From assembly GCA_032622095.1 (NCBI GenBank), contig CP136065.1, positions 37,792,732 to 37,856,731 of the forward strand: a stretch of 64,000 nt of DNA, read 5' to 3'. Below, piece after piece: positions 1 to 11,826 of the stretch (positions are counted from its first letter, which is position 1; each line of letters begins with the position of its first letter). Below the pieces are notes generated by a model. It was not told where the DNA came from and searched no databases. It saw nothing but the letters and a program-made list of their open reading frames with translations. The position numbers and the translations under genes are program-made. The DNA is from Siphonodentalium dalli (lineage: Eukaryota; Mollusca; Scaphopoda; Gadilida; Siphonodentaliidae).

Positions 1-889
1 GAAAGAAACAGTCGGCAGCAACTAGATCGTCTTTTTCTGTCGTAATAATCTTATAATATACGACAACCCATTATTTTTCACGGTTTCTCCCATAATAATT
101 TTGGTTGCCAAGTAAACAGAAAATAAACGGTGACCATGTAAATGTTTTTTACGGTTATCACTTATTTACTGTTTACACAGTCCTGAAATTATTATGATAG
201 AAAGAGTTGGTCGGCAAACAGCCAAATGTTTCTCACATAATTTTGCGATGACTTTTTCAAGAGTGCATGTTGGCATAGAACTGAATTCCACAAGATGTGG
301 CAAATTACAAGTAAAATTTCATGAAATCACAAACTCCTGAGGACTATTCTACCATTTAATTGCTGTCAGTAATCTTAAAGTGATGCATGTAAATTGCCTC
401 CGTATGTGAGGGCCACCAATTCATGAATCATATCATAAGCAACCGATATTGAGAGTCGAAGATGAAGGAAATTGTCCAAATGGTATAATTGGTTGCATCT
501 ATGTTGTATGACGTTTTAAGATGAACATCAATGACTATGTCTTTATGAGTAAGAAGACACAGTGAGATTTTGGAAATTAAACTTTAATTCAAACTTATCC
601 AGCAGGAATAATTGCCATCCTAGCCATTCTTCCATAGCAGTGTATATTCCTGTCTTCTGTGCACACCTCACCATTGCAACAATTGCACTGAATTAACACT
701 AAATAACTATATAGTTTATCGCACATCTGCTTATATTGAACATTCCCAAGAAGGACAGCTCATCTGATTCTACACCTGCCATGCAGTAGTAATTTAAAGA
801 TCCGCAGCTCCTCTACATTGGGATCTGATAAATATACCACCTTTTGGGAACTTCAATCTGAATTCGTGTCTCCCATAGCAGATGAGGCT
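1..889. other. Unassigned AT-rich sequence
   Basis: No gene, RNA or clear repeat was recognised here. The open frames are short, with no family motif. It ends at a long imperfect palindrome. Confidence 0.5.
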
Positions 890-890
890 A

Positions 891-985
891 CGCAGAATGA
901 GGTCCCAGGTGGATGAATTTAGTGACGCTAGCCCACTGAGCGGAGTTGCGTCACTAAATTCATCCTCTGGGGATCTCATTCTGCA
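891..985. repeat. Imperfect palindrome, arms about 38 bp
   Basis: The arms lie at about 891-928 and 948-985. They pair with about four mismatches around a 19-nt loop; the inner arm reads GATGAATTTAGTGACGC against GCGTCACTAAATTCATC. This could be a small foldback MITE. No second copy was seen, so the family is not established. Confidence 0.75.
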
Positions 986-1391
986 AATGACAGGCACACT
1001 AAACTCAGACTTGTATGGGGTTTTTTTGTGCGGAAGAAAATGACTGGATGCGTGGGTAGATTGCAGTCGAATTCACAATGCACCGTTGAAAAATTTTTTC
1101 TGTGGTATATCGCTCCGACCGACATCTCTCTCGCTCTTGATATATACAGTTTGGGGACATCTGTTTCCTCTTTCATCACCTTTGGTATTTCCACCAGTCT
1201 GTTTTTCTCACAAAACTTGTGGTTTACACGTGTGATATGTACAACAACGTTGTATAAATAGTCTATTTGGTTTATGAATGAAAGTGATACGGGTTTCTGA
1301 AGAAAGCCAAACTGAAGAGTTATCCTGGAGACATTCCCTCCTGTTTACTTGTGTATTCAGATGCCCGCAATAATGTACATCCCTTTCATGG
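986..1391. other. Unassigned sequence
   Basis: No gene or repeat was recognised. Open frames on both strands overlap each other and carry no known motif. Confidence 0.4.
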
Positions 1392-1459
1392 CACAGGCCC
1401 CTGGTCTACACTGGTATAGTCTATATTGGTATTTTAGTAATTTTCCCCAGGGGCCTGTG
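1392..1459. repeat. 13-bp perfect inverted repeat
   Basis: CACAGGCCCCTGG (1392-1404) pairs perfectly with CCAGGGGCCTGTG (1447-1459) across a 42-nt loop. The CAGGGGCC ends resemble terminal repeats of MITEs such as the one at 40067, but no target duplication is visible. Confidence 0.6.
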
Positions 1460-1716
1460 TTTCATGGCGGGAACTGCGCTGACGCAACATTAAAGACCCT
1501 GTGCCAATTTTCTTATATATGCGAGTCGACCATAGGTCGCCTCGCATATATAAGAGAATGCATTGGCCTAACAATTTGTTATCATTTTTTTATCAATTTT
1601 TCTTACATTCTTCCACAATTTTTATCATTTTTGTTATCATTATTTATCATTTTTTCTCATATTCTATAACAATTTTTGTTATAATTTTTGCTTATATTCT
1701 TTAACACTTATATGTA

Positions 1717-1803
1717 AGGATTAGAGCACAAGAATTTTTCTTTACCAGAATCAATCGAGTCGAAGACGAGACTTATTCTGGTAAAGAACTATTCGCGTGC
1801 TCT
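1717..1803. repeat. Hairpin-forming nested repeat of about 85 bp
   Basis: It is bounded by AGAGCAC and GTGCTCT and carries internal arms CTTTACCAGAAT and ATTCTGGTAAAG. A related copy lies at 7297-7366 in the opposite orientation. It abuts the next TTAGAGC element, suggesting a shared terminal sequence. Confidence 0.6.
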
Positions 1804-1810
1804 GACCGAC

Positions 1811-2152
1811 TTAGAGCACAATTGATCCCACATAATGCAATCAACTGGAAATGTGCCGTTAAGCGTGTTTTGACCACGACGCACAATCCGTGCTCTGGCC
1901 GCGATTGGACACAATAGCCGGTTAGCTACGCCAACAACGTGATTAACATGAACTGATCGCCGTTAAATGTGAATAGATATGTCCGAAACAACACGGACTG
2001 GTCCCAATTTGAAGCGCCCTTGCGATTTGTCTGTTATGAGTTTCGTGTGCCTAACAATGAGATTATCACTGAACTATTCCTTCGCCAGCCTTGGAATTGA
2101 TGTGCTTTACGAACATTTAGGGAACGATTGCAACAATGGGATTGCGCTCTAA
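1811..2152. mobile_element. TTAGAGC MITE, 342 bp
   Basis: The termini are TTAGAGCACAAT at the left and ATTGCGCTCTAA at the right. The body matches, in reverse orientation, two pieces at 40726-40862 and 43271-43450 that flank another transposon. That makes this the uninterrupted reference copy for that locus. No coding capacity was seen. No clear target duplication was found because the flanks are T- and A-rich. Confidence 0.75.
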
Positions 2153-2438
2153 AAAAAATTATCATTTTTTTCTTACATTCTTTATAAATTTTTATAATTT
2201 TTCTTATATTCTTTAACAACTTGTATCATTCTTGGTCATTATTTCTTACATTCTTTAACAATTTATTCATTACTTCTAACATTTTTTAACAATTATAAAA
2301 AATAATATAAAATTTGTTAGGCCAATGCATTCTCTTATATATGCGAGGAGGCCTATATATATACGTTTGGAAAGCTTGCGGATTTTATAGGTTCCATACG
2401 AAATTGATTTTCGTTGCCATTGTAACATATGTGTTACA

Positions 2439-5400
2439 GGTTACACTGGTGTAAATACTATAGGCAGCTCCCCCTGCGGTTGCGGGAGGAGTATAGAGTT
2501 TCACAGTTAAAACACTCTGGGCTGTGATTGGTTGCATGAATTAAATGTAAACTGTTGACAAAAATTCAAGGAATCATTCTCCCACAAACTTCATTTGCCA
2601 AGAGGCCCATTCATTAAAGGTGAAGTCTGTTGTGGCTGTTTAGAAATTTTAAGTGTGATTGAAAAAATGACAATATTTTTTTAGTGCGGAACTGACCCTA
2701 GTCATGAAAAAACGAAAATTTGAAGTGGATTCCCTGCTAGACGGTGTTGATTTTTTTATTGGGAAAGTTTCCACAGATGTCAAGCTCACATAATCCGAAG
2801 GCAGTTTGAACAGTTTCCATTTGACCTCTGATGCAGATCAACAAACGTTAACATTGAAGCCTATGGGAAATATTTACACCAGTGTAACCTAAAGGGAAAA
2901 AATAGCTTTTTATCATTTTTGATTCCTGGGAGTCACTTTAAAGCATTTTAATGCATTTTACAGAGCCTGGTCTTTCAGTCCAATGAATATCTCATGCTTG
3001 GTGTAGCTATTCTTGCTGCTGATGTCTTCTTTCACTTACATCAGCCAAAAAAATAGTAAGATTTTTCATAAAAAATGCCAATTTTTCAAGGTATTTTCAA
3101 AAAAATTCAAGGTGGTAATAGTCACATGATAATGCAAATGACCCATAACATGAGCATGTCAACGACACATATATCAATTGTTATAAGAACCTAATCTAAC
3201 AAGTATTTTGGATTTTATAGCCAGTGATATACAGATATATATCATAAAAGTGTGTCATTTCCACTGGTGGGTATGGTCATTTGAAGGTTAATAGCACTAA
3301 AACTTGGACACATTTAAGAAAATGCTTCAGCAATTCAAAGAGAGCATATCTTTATTCAACTAATTCAATATACACCCACATCCAGTTATCTTGGATCACC
3401 CTTGCAGACCTGAAAATGTCATATTTTATTCTTCAATGTGCTGATAAAGTCATGCGCTTGATGCTCAGCTGATCAGATCTGGACTCAATGACCTCACATC
3501 ACCAGAAGTTCTCTCATGGAAAGAATATTGTACAGTCTTCCATAGCTGATCCAAGTTTGCAACACCAGACCCCTAAAACTGAGTGAAAATGGGGCCTGAA
3601 CATGACTGGTGGTGGAAAATTGTGCCTTTTTGATGAATAATTTGTTAAAGGGGGTGGGGTTAAATTGTGTGTGATAAATAAAGAACCATAGGGGTGATAT
3701 TGTTTTTGAACACATTTTTTCCATTGATGGGCAATTCTGAAGAAATGTAGGGAGTTACAATTATTCCGCGAAAAAGCGGGCTATCGCTTTAGGTTACACT
3801 GGTGTAAATACTATAGGCAGCTCCCCCTGCGGTTGCGGGAGGAGTATAGAGTTTCACAGTTAAAACACTCTGGGCTGTGATTGGTTGCATGAATTAAATG
3901 TAAACTGTTGACAAAAATTCAAGGAATCATTCTCCCACAAACTTCATTTGCCAAGAGGCCCATTCATTAAAGGTGAAGTCTGTTGTGGCTGTTTAGAAAT
4001 TTTAAGTGTGATTGAAAAAATGACAATATTTTTTTAGTGCGGAACTGACCCTAGTCATGAAAAAACGAAAATTTGAAGTGGATTCCCTGCTAGACGGTGT
4101 TGATTTTTTTATTGGGAAAGTTTCCACAGATGTCAAGCTCACATAATCCGAAGGCAGTTTGAACAGTTTCCATTTGACCTCTGATGCAGATCAACAAACG
4201 TTAACATTGAAGCCTATGGGAAATATTTACACCAGTGTAACCTAAAGGGAAAAAATAGCTTTTTATCATTTTTGATTCCTGGGAGTCACTTTAAAGCATT
4301 TTAATGCATTTTACAGAGCCTGGTCTTTCAGTCCAATGAATATCTCATGCTTGGTGTAGCTATTCTTGCTGCTGATGTCTTCTTTCACTTACATCAGCCA
4401 AAAAAATAGTAAGATTTTTCATAAAAAATGCCAATTTTTCAAGGTATTTTCAAAAAAATTCAAGGTGGTAATAGTCACATGATAATGCAAATGACCCATA
4501 ACATGAGCATGTCAACGACACATATATCAATTGTTATAAGAACCTAATCTAACAAGTATTTTGGATTTTATAGCCAGTGATATACAGATATATATCATAA
4601 AAGTGTGTCATTTCCACTGGTGGGTATGGTCATTTGAAGGTTAATAGCACTAAAACTTGGACACATTTAAGAAAATGCTTCAGCAATTCAAAGAGAGCAT
4701 ATCTTTATTCAACTAATTCAATATACACCCACATCCAGTTATCTTGGATCACCCTTGCAGACCTGAAAATGTCATATTTTATTCTTCAATGTGCTGATAA
4801 AGTCATGCGCTTGATGCTCAGCTGATCAGATCTGGACTCAATGACCTCACATCACCAGAAGTTCTCTCATGGAAAGAATATTGTACAGTCTTCCATAGCT
4901 GATCCAAGTTTGCAACACCAGACCCCTAAAACTGAGTGAAAATGGGGCCTGAACATGACTGGTGGTGGAAAATTGTGCCTTTTTGATGAATAATTTGTTA
5001 AAGGGGGTGGGGTTAAATTGTGTGTGATAAATAAAGAACCATAGGGGTGATATTGTTTTTGAACACATTTTTTCCATTGATGGGCAATTCTGAAGAAATG
5101 TAGGGAGTTACAATTATTCCGCGAAAAAGCGGGCTATCGCTTTAGGTTACACTGGTGTAAATACTATAGGCAGCTCCCCCTGCGGTTGCGGGAGGAGTAT
5201 AGAGTTTCACAGTTAAAACACTCTGGGCTGTGATTGGTTGCATGAATTAAATGTAAACTGTTGACAAAATTCAAGGAATCATTCTCCCACAAACTTCATT
5301 TGCCAAGAGGCCCATTCATTAAAGGTGAAGTCTGTTGTGGCTGTTTAGAAATTTTAAGTGTGATTGAAAAAATGACAATATTTTTTTAGTGCGGAACTGA

Positions 5401-5594
5401 CCCTAGTCATGAAAAAACGAAAATTTGAAGTGGATTCCCTGCTAGACGGTGTTGATTTTTTTATTGGGAAAGTTTCCACAGATGTCAAGCTCACATAATC
5501 CGAAGGCAGTTTGAACAGTTTCCATTTGACCTCTGATGCAGATCAACAAACGTTAACATTGAAGCCTATGGGAAATATTTACACCAGTGTAACC
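2439..5594. repeat. MITE-based tandem array, period 1353 bp
   Basis: The order is M-X-M-X-M. M is a 451-bp element with ends GGTTACACTGGTGTAAAT and ATTTACACCAGTGTAACC, at 2439-2889, 3792-4242 and 5145-5594. X is a 902-bp spacer at 2890-3791 and 4243-5144. The copies look essentially identical by eye; the third M lacks one A. The whole array is flanked by TACA (2435-2438 and 5595-5598), and copy B shows the matching site without insert near 19340. This layout resembles direct terminal repeats with an internal region, or a MITE that became a satellite. Confidence 0.9.
2890..3791. repeat. 902-bp spacer unit X (first copy)
   Basis: It begins TAAAGGGAAAAAATAGC and ends GCTATCGCTTTA, a weak inverted repeat suggesting that X may once have been an independent insertion. 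Identical short open frames of 63 and 76 codons recur in each copy. They have no recognisable motif and are probably incidental. Confidence 0.6.
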
Positions 5595-6319
5595 TACAAT
5601 GCGTACTTGTTACTATGTTCTCACCACTTCCGGTTACTACAACACGCCTATAATCAGATCCTTCAATCCACAGACCCCTTCTGCATGCATGTGCCGCTCT
5701 CCTATAATGACACCCCGTGTGTCTAAAAATAAAGCATTCCACAATTTGTATGATGATACTCGGTCTTGTAATAGAGAATTTCAGCACAGTTCTGTAGTCG
5801 ACCGTTATAAAGCCGTTATGGGATTAGAAAAAAATAGTCACAGATCACGTCCATTTAACCGAATCCGCAGCAGTCTTTCGCATTCATGCACGAAGGGTAC
5901 ATCTTTCTATTACTTAGGTTACGTTAACACAATGAAATTTGCATGGCTATTGTTGTGTAATTAATGGAATGTGTCTATATTGAGCTAAGATATGAACGAC
6001 TGGTCATCATCGCCTTATACAGTCAAAAGGGACAACCGCAAACACTTCCTTCCCCGTCATCGCTTCAGCTTGTGCCAAGCCGTCGCACATCTAGCTCAGT
6101 CATAACCTGATAAGATATTATACTTTGACTTTCTTGTTGATCTGCAGTGAAATAATTGCCAGAGGTATCCTTTTGATACTAAAACGTCTTATCTTGACAA
6201 CAAATTCAACACAATAGCTCTGGCAAAAAGTCGTACAACAGTTGTTTGCGGGATCAATAGCATCATATGTGACCCGCCATATCAAATCCAGTCGTAAGTC
6301 GGGATTTTTTTACCCTGTG

Positions 6320-6386
6320 CCAATGCATTCTCTTATATATGCGAGTCGACCATATGTCGCCTCGCATATATAAGAGAATGCATTGG
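6320..6386. repeat. Near-perfect 67-nt palindrome
   Basis: Left arm CCAATGCATTCTCTTATATA, then GCGAG, a short loop segment around CGACCATATGTCG, and the mirrored right arm. The other full-length copies have CGACC-ATA-GGTCG at the tip, so the transcript or single strand could fold into one long hairpin with a 3-nt loop. Confidence 0.9.
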
Positions 6387-6607
6387 CCTAACAATATTTT
6401 ACAATTTTACTAATTTTGTCTTGTATTCTTTAACAATTTTAAAATTTCACACATACAGAGCCCCAGACAAACATGAGCAGACGACACTCTTCTATATGCT
6501 TCTATATATGTGTGGGGCTCCCTGCAGGGTAATGGATGCTTTTTATTTTATGTCCTAAAAATTGTAAGAAACATTTATTTTTTTTTAAATGATAAAATAT
6601 TGTTAGG

Positions 6608-6674
6608 CCAATGCATTCTCTTATATATGCGAGGCGACCTATGGTCGACTCGCATATATAAGAGAATGCATTGG
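6608..6674. repeat. Near-perfect 67-nt palindrome (right end)
   Basis: This is the reverse-complement partner of the palindrome at 6320-6386, with tip CGACCTATGGTCG. It is part of the right terminal repeat of the TA-flanked MITE. Confidence 0.9.
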
Positions 6675-7296
6675 CACAGGGTAAAAAAAAATCCCGACTT
6701 ACGACTGGATTTGATATGGCGGGTCACATATTAGATCGGCTGTGGATCAAGTTATATATTATTATAAAGATGTTTGCAGACATTGCTTATACATTATGAA
6801 CAACAGTCGAATTAAAATAAATACATTTTTCCCTCTCCTGAAAATTTACCAAGATCGAGTTCCGTACTTTTCATTGTAATATAAGATTACGTTATACAAT
6901 GGTTGGACAACACTGTTTACTACAATGATCAGTGATATCTCTATAATTTCACAATATTCTATAACCGACGTGTGTATGAAGTTTGACTGCTTACGTGCAC
7001 TGCATATCTGGCAAGAATAAATTGTGCGATCCGTATATATATAGCAAGCCAGGACACTCGAAGACAAACGCATACCCAATCAAACAATGTACAATATATC
7101 GTTTGTGATCGAAGAATTGCATAAAGAATTGCATAAAGAATTGCCAAGCATTTTTGCCAGCTACGTGGACGTACCCTTAGAGATTGTCCCATGAATGATA
7201 GACGCCGTCCTGTGTTCATCTTGTGTTAAGGTTCTCATCATATGTGGGTTCTACAGTGGCAGTCTAGGTATGCAGTCACTTGTGTTCGATGGGAAT

Positions 7297-7366
7297 GCGA
7301 ATAGTTCTTTACAGTGTTCGATTCGATTAATTCTGGTAAAGAACTAGTAGTATGCTCTAGTCCATA
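7297..7366. repeat. Copy of the 85-bp hairpin repeat
   Basis: It contains GCGAATAGTTCTTTAC and TTCTGGTAAAGAACTA and ends with TGCTCT. It is similar to the reverse complement of 1717-1803, with the loop shortened. Confidence 0.55.
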
Positions 7367-7857
7367 CTTATATACTTCTCTACACCTCTAATATTTAAGG
7401 TCATAGGGTCCCCACCCATTGTACCTGAAATCGTCACCCAACGGAAACTGATCAAAACTATACACACTCATGAATTCCTCATGTGAAATTCATTGTTTTA
7501 TATATCTTAATTGAATATTGTGATGTCATATATATATCTTTTACTCTAAAATATCTATATTGAATTGAATAGTAAATGGACGCAGAACAAAACAACACAA
7601 CAACCCTCCAAATCGACGATGGTTCACTTCGAATAGCTCGGCCAGAGCATCGACAGTTAAAGATGATTAACTCTATTCGACAAATGAAGAACAGAGACTA
7701 TGCGAAGTGATCTATCAACATAACACATAACTAATTCAGCTACCATGGGCGACAATAGTTATGTGAAACACTCTGTCGGGGTCATCGAAAGGGAATAGAG
7801 AATAAAATATTAATTTAATAAATTCTATATCCAAACTGGCAGCACACAACTTCATTC

Positions 7858-8345
7858 TTGATATAAACAATATTTATTCCATATAATTCAAAAAATGTAT
7901 ATAACAAAATATGATGTATGAATATTGGTTGTATGGAGGGGATCCGACATCAAGCATAAAGCTTATGGGGGTCGTTTCCGATTATGTGTGAATAAGCCCA
8001 CACCGAGAGAATGCTTACAAAATATTAGGTAATGATGTTCATGATAATTTTAGAATATCGTTGGTATATCATAAATGTATATATGTTACTCAGCTACTCA
8101 CAGTGTGGGCTGGATCGATAGATATATCAAAATGTTATATTTGTTTCATACGGAGTAATAGAAAGAAATATAATTTAAAATAGATTTGTTATAGCGGGAA
8201 CGAAGTATAGGTCGGTATGGGCAAGAGTGTGAGTTGACATATCAAACGTTTGGATGTGTCTGATATGCAGTATATATAGGGAGGAGAGATGTGGCGTGTA
8301 AATGATAAGATATTGCTTTTAGTTATACACTAATTATAACTTTAT
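7858..8345. other. Unassigned insert within copy A
   Basis: Copies B and C run directly from the ATTCTTG word to the ATGCAGCGACT region. Copy A has about 490 extra AT-rich bases here, including TGGATGTGTCTGATATGCAG. No terminal repeats or target duplication were resolved. Confidence 0.45.
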
Positions 8346-8740
8346 TATTGCGCATATGTTATATGCAGCGACTATCACTGTCGTGTGGTCGTCGGGCGGT
8401 TAGACCCGGAATAAATTGGTAAGGAAGCCATTCTGGTATCAAATTGTGCGGACTGGTTTGCAGAACAACACATGCAAAATGCGCTACAATCCGCTCTGGG
8501 GGAAATTCCCAATTCAACATGGCGTCCATGATGGCCGTCGCTATAGAAAAATGCTGTATTTATGCGGTGGGTGCATCAATTAGATCCAAATTATTAATAA
8601 CTTGAAATTTATACAAAAAAAAAACAGCCTTAAACCATATCTGCAGAATGTCAGTCCAAAACTCGCCGCCACAATGAGCAAAATCTAATGAAATTTACAT
8701 TTTTTGTGCAAAAATTGAATAGCTGGTTTTATAAGAGCAC

Positions 8741-9443
8741 AATTAACTGATTTGAGACTATAAAAGAACATTATGATCGCAGGCATACGAATACTCTCTA
8801 ATGTGTCGCACTAGATTAACGATTAAACTTAGACAGTTAAGTGCACAGAAGCGGACAAACAACTCTGTTTTGATTATGCTGGTTCATCTTCAAGATATAG
8901 CATATATGTATAGTCCAGACACTTTAGACGTGAAAGGATAAAATTACGGAAATAAATCGAGGAAAGCTATTTTAATTAGGTCATAACATCACGGATGCGT
9001 CACGAAAAGTCCCTTAAAATCCGAGTTGAGATTTCTGAGTCACACCGTTGTTTTCATATAAAAAACAAAGTTATATTTTTCACAATCATGGATACTGTAA
9101 CAATTTCTCAGCCGAAAAATATCAAAAGCCATTCAATATTGTTCAATATACAATTATCCAACCAGACACACCCAATCTATTGGGGACTTCGAATGAATTT
9201 AGTAGATATGATACGAGATAACTTACTGATCCTAAAACATGACGAATTTCTCAGACACACTATCATATTCGATGTCGAATATCTCAGGCTTTACAACACA
9301 TAGACGCAGGCAATTTGTTTTTAAAAACTGCAAAGTAATTACTCCTTCATTATCACAAGCCAAAGGTTGTTTTACGGTTCGTAAGCGACGCAAGAATAGT
9401 TGTGACGTCACTAATTTCTATACGCCATCAACCTCAATTTTTT
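8741..9443. other. Unassigned sequence
   Basis: The open frames of about 100 codons around 8995-9520 have no recognisable motif and run into the structured palindrome at 9444. No other feature was found. Confidence 0.4.
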
Positions 9444-9514
9444 TAAGGACGACCAGCTGGGCGCAGCCCAGCCGCGCATTTGTTGCGTATCAACAAATGC
9501 GCTGGTCGTCCTTA
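9444..9514. repeat. Three-way-junction palindrome
   Basis: The outer stem TAAGGACGACCAG (9444-9456) pairs perfectly with CTGGTCGTCCTTA (9502-9514). Inside it sit two further perfect hairpins: CTGGGC-GCA-GCCCAG (9457-9471), and GCGCATTTGTTG (9474-9485) with CAACAAATGCGC (9491-9502) around a CGTAT loop; C9502 could pair in either the outer stem or this hairpin. The 71 bases can therefore fold into a cloverleaf-like junction. It is not a tRNA: it lacks the anticodon arm layout, the TTCRA loop and any CCA-ready acceptor context. Confidence 0.85.
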
Positions 9515-9540
9515 TACTGAGTTCGCTTTCGAACATGGGC

Positions 9541-9574
9541 GCCGCCATCTTGAATTAGGGGCGCCGCCATCTTG
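9541..9574 (+). promoter_or_regulatory. Two YY1-like GCCGCCATCTTG motifs
   Basis: GCCGCCATCTTG occurs at 9541-9552 and again at 9563-9574, 22 bp apart, on the same strand. A third related word, GGCCGCCACATTGG, follows. This is the consensus bound by YY1-type zinc-finger proteins in animals. Whether it acts as a promoter element here is unproven, since no gene start was identified next to it. Confidence 0.4.
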
Positions 9575-9599
9575 AATTTGAGGGGCCGCCACATTGGAA

Positions 9600-11826
9600 C
9601 GTCATTGCAATTAAATTAAAACTACAAAATGTTACTTTTCATATAGCCAACATAACAGTAATCATGCGTTAAGGCATTACATGGTTTATTCTTTGAACAA
9701 TAGTCATTACTTAAATATTGTCGACCGGACTCGGGTTGCTATGCTATTCGGAAAATGACGGAAATTACGTAAAACTGCACATTTTAGTTAGCCACATCGC
9801 GAAAACAACATGACCGTAAATGTCTAAAATGTTTGTCATATCACTAAATAAACTTTTCTTTAGTTTAATAAATTAGTAAAAACATGCATGTTCACGTAAA
9901 CTGTTAGGTGACGCCACGGATATGTTGTCGTATTGGCACGCACAGTTCCCTGCGAAATTTCCCCAACTAAAATTTCAACCAAATTGAGAATGGGCATGGG
10001 CCAGTCGAACAATTGGGAGCCATGAAAGGGTGAAAGATGTGGGTGCAATAGGAAATTCAGAGGTAGACCCCACCCCCTACCACCAGTAAGTAACTTTCAT
10101 GTACGTAATTGGTTATAATAAATATTTATAGATAGCGGTACCGGTAATTAAATCTTAATTGACGCTCATATATAAGTCAACACATATAGTTCTGAGTAGT
10201 GCAGGTCGTGACTGTACTTGGGCGTATTTTTTTTACATGGATTCCAATGCCATAATTTCTTTCTTTTTGTTTTAAATCCGGGCGATTCGGACCTATGGTC
10301 CCCTATGGTGGACACCATGTTGGAATAACCTCGAACAAGCCTGTAAAATGAATTGACAAACTAACAAAACGAATTTATTTTTCTTCTTTGTTCAGCCTCT
10401 CAATAGCAACACTATTAATTTGAAAAACACAAGCACCCTTATTCAAAATTAAATGATTAATGTGGATTTAGTTGACATAGGCGCATAGCATTCGGCAAAC
10501 CTCGTCAGATTCCGTCAGATTAAAGATATATATATAGCACCGTTACAAATGGTGACGCAATTATCGTAACAAAATGGCTGCGCTCTGATAAGTTATTGGC
10601 GAATACTATACAAACTCTTCAAACAACAACAACAACAACTCTTCTCCGGTGTGGTTCTCGTGCTGAATTTTATTTTGCTATACTCCAATTCATCGGGAAT
10701 ATATTTTTGAAATTTAACAGTGAAAGTGAAACTCGGTCAGTCGAAAAGAAACTGAATCAGTGATTGAGTGAATGATGAAACTGTGACTGAAAGAAATAAG
10801 AAAATGAAGGTCACTGGAGTGGACTGTGGACGTTGGACTGGTCTGTGGTCACCACTGTGATTTGACTTGTTCTGTTACATTTTAAGTCTGTTTTCACCTG
10901 GACTCAATGGTTAGAGTTGCAAGCGGCAAATTGTTCCGTCGACTTCTCTAAATTTAATTTGTTAATAGCTAACACTGTCACTGTCAGGTCAAGGAAATCA
11001 GAAAATGGACATTTTAGAGCTGACTGATTTACTGATAAAAATTTACTACTAGTGTATTACTATTATGATTGTATTAGTGATTACAGACTAGTAAATCTAG
11101 TTTTCAACGACTTCAGCCTGTTCAGGCTCAGCCTCACACACTCACTGTGAGTGTGACTCGGGTCAAAATACAATTCTAACCATCTATAGAGCAGTCGACA
11201 CACAGATGTGACAAACATGTGAAGCCCAGTGAATTGGTGACTGACAAAGTGAGTCAATTAACTTGGTGAGTGAAGGAAAAGAAGAACATCTCCCATTTAG
11301 TCTCGGCACACTACAGAGTGTAGTGACTGGTGAGAGGATATGCTTCCAACTTTCCATCTATGAATTCTGTTTCATGTGAGTGTGATGGACAGATCAAGTT
11401 AAATATAATAATTATAATGCACTTGATTTTAGAGTTATCTATCTTACATCGCAATTTGTCTGTTTGAGCTGGTTTGAGTACGTGAAATTAACAAACTTCA
11501 AATATCGATATCTGATCTCTCTGAGCTTTGAAGGGTGGGTTCCTCGACTCGAATGAAATATTGTTTTACCCCCGAAGCCAAAGAAATAGTAATTTAGGGG
11601 TGCTTAATCGGATTGAGTACCTTTAAATGCCCGCTTAATTTTCGAACCCCCAGATCGCATATAAAAAATATATGCCATATTATATACCATGCATTTGAAA
11701 TAGGAAACTCTCTATCATTGTATTATCAACTTATCCGTGTGTAATAAACTGTGAACACGTTTTTGTTGAGTTGCCGACGTGTTTTTGTGCTAAAGTTTCA
11801 TCTGGTTTTGTTGTGTCAAAGTGTAT
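9600..11826. other. Long stretch without recognised genes
   Basis: A short (CAA)n run lies near 10624-10640 and a block rich in GTGACTG/CAGTGA words covers roughly 10720-11350. Part of 11526-11650 (GGTTCCTCGACTCGAAT, GATTGAGTACC) has relatives near 16378 and 16706. No coding motif was found. Confidence 0.4.

Larger units (their letters stand above)
1498..2352. mobile_element. Composite palindrome-ended element
   Basis: The left end is CCTGTGCCAA followed by a 64-nt palindrome (about 1503-1566). The right end at 2322-2350 is only half of the same palindrome and stops at GCGAGG. Between them lie AT-rich repeats of about 40 bp with TTATCATTT and CTTACATTC words, plus two nested elements (1717-1803, 1811-2152). 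The same palindrome occurs in pairs at 6320/6608 and 20734/20882, so this is a larger, right-truncated relative of those elements. Confidence 0.7.
6269..6729. mobile_element. TA-flanked MITE with palindromic ends, 461 bp
   Basis: The ends are TGTGACCCGCC and GGCGGGTCACA, flanked by TA on each side (6267-6268, 6730-6731). Copy B has the uninterrupted site AGCATATTAGG with a single TA at 20124-20125, confirming insertion with a TA duplication as in the Tc1/mariner superfamily. The terminal inverted repeats are about 118 bp and include the 67-nt palindromes at 6320-6386 and 6608-6674. The interior is AT-rich and non-coding. Confidence 0.85.
2353..8740 (+). repeat. Dispersed repeat, copy A (interrupted)
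   Basis: Segments at about 2353-2438, 5595-6268, 6730-7857 and 8346-8740 match copy B (19254-20640) and copy C (24840-25170) in the same order. Shared stretches include the 5640-5770 region with 19380-19550, 6870-7040 with 20160-20310, 7600-7700 with 20325-20440, and 8350-8735 with 24995-25155. Copy A is cut by the tandem array at 2439-5594, the MITE at 6269-6729 and an unassigned insert at about 7858-8345. No protein motif was found; it may be a non-autonomous element of unknown class. Confidence 0.8.

Noticed and set aside
3281-5077. Repeated 63- and 76-codon frames on both strands
   Set aside because: They are identical only because the 1353-bp unit is duplicated. There is no motif and the opposite-strand frames abut closely.
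9444-9514. tRNA gene
   Set aside because: The cloverleaf-like fold lacks the TTCRA loop, anticodon arm and box A/B words. Kept only as a structured palindrome.
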